Source: an uncultured Alphaproteobacteria bacterium (GTDB lineage: Bacteria > Pseudomonadota > Alphaproteobacteria > Parvibaculales > Parvibaculaceae). From it: 64,000 nucleotides of DNA. Positions within the stretch are counted from its first letter, which is position 1, and the number at the start of each line of letters is the position of its first letter. The notes beneath the pieces are model-generated. The model did not search any database. It saw nothing but the letters and a program-made list of their open reading frames with translations, and was not told the origin of the DNA. This document shows positions 59,494 through 64,000 of this stretch, in pieces. Both the position numbers and the translations under genes were made by a program. The stretch spans positions 1 to 64,000 of the forward strand of contig CAISYL010000245.1 of assembly GCA_903889655.1 (NCBI GenBank). Direction: 5' to 3'.

Positions 59494-60957
59494 CTAGAGC
59501 AGGCTTCCCTGCGAGCCTCCGTTTGGCTCCTTTTTGCGGGAGGCGGGCCTCGGCGCATCGGCGCCGCTGACCACGACGCCGAGCCGGTCGTCGCGCGCGA
59601 ATTCGATCTCCAGCGCCTCGCCGGTCTTGCGGCCCGCCGACGCGCGAACGGGCTTTCCATCGGCGCCGCGTACCACGGCGAAGCCCCGATCGAGCACGCC
59701 TTGATAGGAATAGGATTGGAGGAGCTTTCCCGTCGCCTCGAGCCGCCGCGCCAGATCCGCCAGATGCCGCTTCTCGCCGGCACGGGCGCGAAGCTCGAGC
59801 TGACCGACCCGCTTCTTCCCGTCGTCGAGCTTGAACCGGATGACTCGCGGCGAAAGCTTGCCCTCGACCCGCAGGAGCCGCGCGCGCTTCACCTCGGCGG
59901 CGCGGCGGAGCGCCAGCGTCAACCGCTCGGCCGTATGGTCGAAACGCTGGCGCGGCAGCGCGATCAGATCGGCGAGGCGCGGCAGACCGCGCGCAAGCCC
60001 CTTGATCTGTCCCCGCGCGTTCTCGACGAGCCGCGTCTCGGCGCGAAGCATCCGACGTTCGAAATCGAGCACGGTTGCGAGACAATCGGCGCGCACCGGC
60101 ACCGCCATTTCGGCCGCCGCCGTCGGCGTCGGCGCGCGCTTGTCGGCGGCATAGTCGATCAGCGTGATATCGGTCTCGTGTCCGACCGCCGCAATCAGCG
60201 GTATGTCGCTCGCTGCCGCCGCGCGTACGACGATCTCTTCGTTGAACCCCCAGAGGTCCTCGATCGAGCCGCCGCCGCGCGCGACGATGAGAAGATCGGG
60301 CCGCGGAATTTTCCCGCCCGGCGCCAGCCTGTTGAAGCCGGCGATCGCCGCCGCCACTTCCGCCGCCGCCGTTTCGCCTTGCACGCGCACGGGCCAGACG
60401 ATGACATGGCGCGGAAAGCGATCCGCGAGGCGATGCAGGATGTCGCGGATGACGGCACCCGTCGGGCTCGTGATGACGCCGATGACGCCCGGAATATAGG
60501 GCAGCTTCTTCTTGCGTTCGGCGGCGAAGAGGCCTTCCGCCGCCAACATCTTCCGCCGCTCTTCGAGAAGCGCCATCAGCGCGCCGACACCGGCAGGCTC
60601 AAGCTGCTCGATGACGATCTGATATTTCGAACTGCCGGGATAAGTGGTGAGCTTGCCCGTCGCGATCACTTCGAGCCCTTCGGCGGGCTTGAAGCGCAGC
60701 TTCGAATAGGCGCCCTTCCAGATCACCGCTTCGAGCCGCGCGCCCTCGTCCTTCAGCGCGAAATAGCAATGCCCCGAGGAATGCGCGCCGCGAAAGCCCG
60801 TGATCTCGCCTCGCACGCGCACATGGCCGAAATTATCCTCGACCGTACGCTTCAGCGCGAAGGAAAGCTCGCTGACCGAAAACTCATGCGCATTGCCGGC
60901 CGGCTCCCCGGTTATGGAAGCGGCGGCTTTACGTCTGCCTGACACTGGCTCGGACAT
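59494..60957 (-). CDS. xseA: Exodeoxyribonuclease VII large subunit
   Basis: [30 protein letters not shown]...[33 protein letters not shown]. Confidence 0.95.
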   Translation of the reverse strand: MSEPVSGRRKAAASITGEPAGNAHEFSVSELSFALKRTVEDNFGHVRVRGEITGFRGAHSSGHCYFALKDEGARLEAVIWKGAYSKLRFKPAEGLEVIATGKLTTYPGSSKYQIVIEQLEPAGVGALMALLEERRKMLAAEGLFAAERKKKLPYIPGVIGVITSPTGAVIRDILHRLADRFPRHVIVWPVRVQGETAAAEVAAAIAGFNRLAPGGKIPRPDLLIVARGGGSIEDLWGFNEEIVVRAAAASDIPLIAAVGHETDITLIDYAADKRAPTPTAAAEMAVPVRADCLATVLDFERRMLRAETRLVENARGQIKGLARGLPRLADLIALPRQRFDHTAERLTLALRRAAEVKRARLLRVEGKLSPRVIRFKLDDGKKRVGQLELRARAGEKRHLADLARRLEATGKLLQSYSYQGVLDRGFAVVRGADGKPVRASAGRKTGEALEIEFARDDRLGVVVSGADAPRPASRKKEPNGGSQGSLL

Positions 60958-61113
60958 CGGACTCCGCATTAAGAAAGCGATATGGTTAACATGGAACGCG
61001 CAGGCTTGCCTGAATCGGCCTCCATGTTACAAGGAAAACCCTTCGGTTCGTAACCCGAGCGGAGCGGCTTTGTTTACCATTCCAAGGCCCAAGATCAGGG
61101 ATTTTTTCGCGGC

Positions 61114-62397
61114 ATGAACGTACTCGTCATTGGCTCCGGCGGCCGGGAACATGCGCTCTCCTGGAAGCTCGCGGCAAGCCCGCTGGTGACGCGCCTTTAT
61201 TGCGCGCCCGGCAATGGCGGTATCGCCCAGGTCGCGGAATGCGTAGCCCTGAAGCCACTCGACTTCGACGCCATCGTCGCCTTCTGCCGCGAGAAGAATA
61301 TCGGCTTCGTCATGGTCGGTCCCGAAGACCCGCTGGTCGCGGGTCTCGTCGATCGTCTCGACCGCGAAGGCATCAAATCCTTCGGCCCGAGCGCCGCTGC
61401 CGCGCAGCTCGAAGGCTCGAAGGGTTTCACCAAGGATCTTTGCGCCGAGTTCGGCATTCCGACCGCCGCCTATGGCCGCTTCTCCGACGCGGCGAGCGCC
61501 AAGGCGTTCGTGGCCTCAAATGGCGCGCCCATTGTGGTGAAGGCGGACGGTCTCGCCGCCGGCAAGGGCGTCACCGTCGCCGAAACCGTGGCGGAGGCCG
61601 ACGCCGCGATCGACGAGATTTTCGCCGGACGCTTCGGCGCGGCAGGCGCCGAAGTCGTGGTCGAGGAATTTCTCGACGGCGAGGAGGCGAGCTTCTTCGC
61701 GCTTTGCGACGGCAAGACCGTGCTCCCCCTCGCGACGGCGCAGGACCACAAGCGCGTCTTCGACGGCGACAAGGGGCCGAACACCGGCGGCATGGGCGCG
61801 TATTCGCCGGCGCCCGTGCTGACGCCCGATCTCGTCGCCCGCGTGATGCGCGAAATCATCGAACCGACCGCCGCCGCGATGCGGGCGCGCGGCACGCCTT
61901 TCAAGGGCGTCTTCTTTGCCGGACTGATGATCACGAAGAAGGGCCCGCAGCTCATCGAATACAACACGCGCTTCGGCGATCCCGAGACGCAGGTGCTGAT
62001 GACGCGGCTCCGCTCGGATCTGCTGCCGGCGCTCATCGCCTGTCACGATGGCGCCCTCGACCGGATCGCGCTCGACTGGAAGGACGAGGTCGCGCTCACC
62101 GTCGTCATGGCCGCGAAGGGCTATCCCGGCGACTACGAAAAGGACACCGAGATCAAAGGTCTCGACAGGGCGGGCGCCGTACCCGATGTGCAGGTCTTCC
62201 ATGCGGGCACGCGTGCCGATGGCGGCCGTATCCTCGCCAATGGCGGGCGCGTTCTGAACGTCACCGCGACGGCCGCGACCGTCGCTGGGGCGCAGGCCGC
62301 CGCCTATGAGGCCGTCAACCTGATCGACTGGCCGGAAGGCTTTTGCCGCCGCGACATCGGCTGGCGCGCGATCGAACGCGAACGCCAGACGGCCTGA
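61114..62397 (+). CDS. purD: Phosphoribosylamine-glycine ligase
   Basis: [50 protein letters not shown]. Confidence 0.96.
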   Translation: MNVLVIGSGGREHALSWKLAASPLVTRLYCAPGNGGIAQVAECVALKPLDFDAIVAFCREKNIGFVMVGPEDPLVAGLVDRLDREGIKSFGPSAAAAQLEGSKGFTKDLCAEFGIPTAAYGRFSDAASAKAFVASNGAPIVVKADGLAAGKGVTVAETVAEADAAIDEIFAGRFGAAGAEVVVEEFLDGEEASFFALCDGKTVLPLATAQDHKRVFDGDKGPNTGGMGAYSPAPVLTPDLVARVMREIIEPTAAAMRARGTPFKGVFFAGLMITKKGPQLIEYNTRFGDPETQVLMTRLRSDLLPALIACHDGALDRIALDWKDEVALTVVMAAKGYPGDYEKDTEIKGLDRAGAVPDVQVFHAGTRADGGRILANGGRVLNVTATAATVAGAQAAAYEAVNLIDWPEGFCRRDIGWRAIERERQTA

Positions 62398-62454
62398 AAT
62401 GCCTATTGCACCATAATCCGTATACGAATAAAATAACTTCGGGAGGCGAACATC

Positions 62455-63549
62455 ATGAGCAACGGAGCGGAGACGAGCCGCCAGGACCAGTTTTCGGGCA
62501 CCAAGGACGTCGTCGAATCTCATCGTTTCGACGCGTCGAAGCTTGAAGCCTATATGCGCGAGCATGTCGAAGGCTTCGCCGGTCCGCTCGAAGTGCGCCA
62601 GTTCAAGGGCGGCCAGTCGAACCCCACCTATCAGCTCATCACGCCCAACCGCAGATATGTGCTGCGCCGCAAGCCGCCGGGAAAGCTTCTTCCCTCGGCC
62701 CACGCCGTCGATCGGGAATACAAGGTCATCACAGCGCTTCACAGCGTCGGCTTCCCCGCGCCGCGCACCTATTGCCTGTGCGAGGACGACGGCGTCATCG
62801 GCACGGCCTTCTACATCATGGACATGGTCGAAGGCCGTGTGCTCTGGGAGCCGCTGCTCCCGGGCCAGGAGCCGGCGACGCGCTCCAGGATCTACGCGTC
62901 GCTCAACGAGACGCTGGCGCAGCTTCACATGGTCGACTACGAGGCCGTCGGCCTCGCCGATTTCGGCAAGCCCGGCAATTATTTCATCCGCCAGATCTCG
63001 CGCTGGTCGAAGCAATATGTCGCTTCGGAGACCGAAACCATCGTCGAGATGAACAAGCTGATGGAGTGGTTGCCGGAGAACGTGCCGCAGGAGGATTCGA
63101 CCTCCATCGTTCATGGCGACTACCGGCTCGACAACACGATCCTGCATCCGACCGAGCCGAAGGTCATCGCCGTTCTCGACTGGGAACTCTCGACGCTCGG
63201 CCATCCGCTCGGCGACTTCACCTATAGCTGCATGCAATGGGTGATGCCGGGCCAGGGCACCGGCGGCGGCACGGGCTCGATCGCGACGGCCGACCTGAAG
63301 AGCCTCGGCATTCCGACGCTCGACGACTACATCAAGATGTATTGCGAGCGCACGAACCGCTCGGGTATCGACAATCTCGATTTCTATTTCGCCTACAACT
63401 TCTTCCGCCTTGCAGGGATTCTGCAGGGCATCGCGGGCCGCGTGCGCGACGGCACGGCGTCGAGCGAACATGCAAAGACCATGTCGCAGAACGTCCGTCC
63501 GCTCGCTCAGGAAGCATGGAAATACGCCCTGCGTGCAGGCGCCAAATAA
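62455..63549 (+). CDS. Phosphotransferase family protein (ACAD10/11 kinase-like)
   Basis: FKGGQSNPTYQLITPNRRYVLRRKPPGKLLPSAHAVDREYKVI, SIVHGDYRLDNTILHP, VLDWELSTLGHPLGD. Confidence 0.9.
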   Translation: MSNGAETSRQDQFSGTKDVVESHRFDASKLEAYMREHVEGFAGPLEVRQFKGGQSNPTYQLITPNRRYVLRRKPPGKLLPSAHAVDREYKVITALHSVGFPAPRTYCLCEDDGVIGTAFYIMDMVEGRVLWEPLLPGQEPATRSRIYASLNETLAQLHMVDYEAVGLADFGKPGNYFIRQISRWSKQYVASETETIVEMNKLMEWLPENVPQEDSTSIVHGDYRLDNTILHPTEPKVIAVLDWELSTLGHPLGDFTYSCMQWVMPGQGTGGGTGSIATADLKSLGIPTLDDYIKMYCERTNRSGIDNLDFYFAYNFFRLAGILQGIAGRVRDGTASSEHAKTMSQNVRPLAQEAWKYALRAGAK

Positions 63550-63578
63550 TAACAAGAACGAAGAGGACCGGTAAAAAT

Positions 63579-64000
63579 ATGAGTTGGTTGCGTCACGGCT
63601 TTGAGATCAACACGGACAAGACGAAGCTCGACAAGGATTCGATCCTGCGGATGCTTCGCGCCACCTATTGGGCGAGCGAAGTGCCGGCGGACGATCTCTG
63701 GGAGAGCATCCTGAATTCGCGCTCCTACGGCATGTATTCGCCGGACGGCGAACAGGCGGGCTTCGCCCGCCTCGTCACCGACATGACGCGCTTTGCCTGG
63801 TTCAGCGATGTCTATGTCCTGCCCGTGCACCGCGGTCACGGTCTTGGCAAGTGGCTCGTCGAAACGGTCGTCAACGATCCGGCCATTACGAAAGTCCGCC
63901 GCATCATGCTCAGCACGAAGGACGGCCACGCACTCTACGAACGCATGGGCTTCTCGGTGCTTGCCGGCGAAGAAGCCACCAAGATGATGATGCTGATGCG
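63579..64000 (+). CDS. GNAT family N-acetyltransferase (truncated by window end)
   Basis: FSDVYVLPVHRGHGLGKWLVETVV...RIMLSTKDGHALYERMGF. Confidence 0.88.
   Translation, partial: MSWLRHGFEINTDKTKLDKDSILRMLRATYWASEVPADDLWESILNSRSYGMYSPDGEQAGFARLVTDMTRFAWFSDVYVLPVHRGHGLGKWLVETVVNDPAITKVRRIMLSTKDGHALYERMGFSVLAGEEATKMMMLM

Noticed and set aside
1-64000. Prophage, transposon, toxin-antitoxin or defence island
   Set aside because: No integrase, transposase, phage structural, restriction or toxin motifs recognised; gene content is mostly core. No tRNA or rRNA was recognised either, but short RNAs could be missed without a covariance-model search

Overview
This is a GC-rich alphaproteobacterial chromosome segment around the gyrB-recF-dnaN-dnaA locus. 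It is densely coded, about 65 CDS, mostly housekeeping. No rRNA, tRNA, CRISPR array, phage or transposase was recognised by eye. Recognisable blocks are: replication genes; rpsT/mutM/ubiE/ubiB/coaBC/dut; Rrf2-cysK; an irr-rubrerythrin-Fe/S protein-DUF3501 cluster divergent from fabA-fabB-fabI; rbfA-truB-rpsO-pnp; and a lipid A/KDO cluster (pmbA, cysQ-like, DUF4170, tspO, msbA-like, DUF374, waaA, lpxK, lpxL-like). The most notable signals are: (1) three consecutive paralogous bacterial transglutaminase-like cysteine proteinases (BTLCP/LapG-type), two with lipoprotein signals; (2) a 62-bp tandem duplication that copies the 3' end of a dehydrogenase gene and contains a long palindrome; (3) two adjacent 6-3-6 palindromes resembling iron control elements, between irr and the rubrerythrin operon; (4) an unusual DnaA N-terminus next to a structured, AT-richer dnaA/rpsT intergenic region; (5) paired operator-like sites in front of an HxlR regulator. 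All calls were made by reading the sequence and supplied translations. No database search was run.
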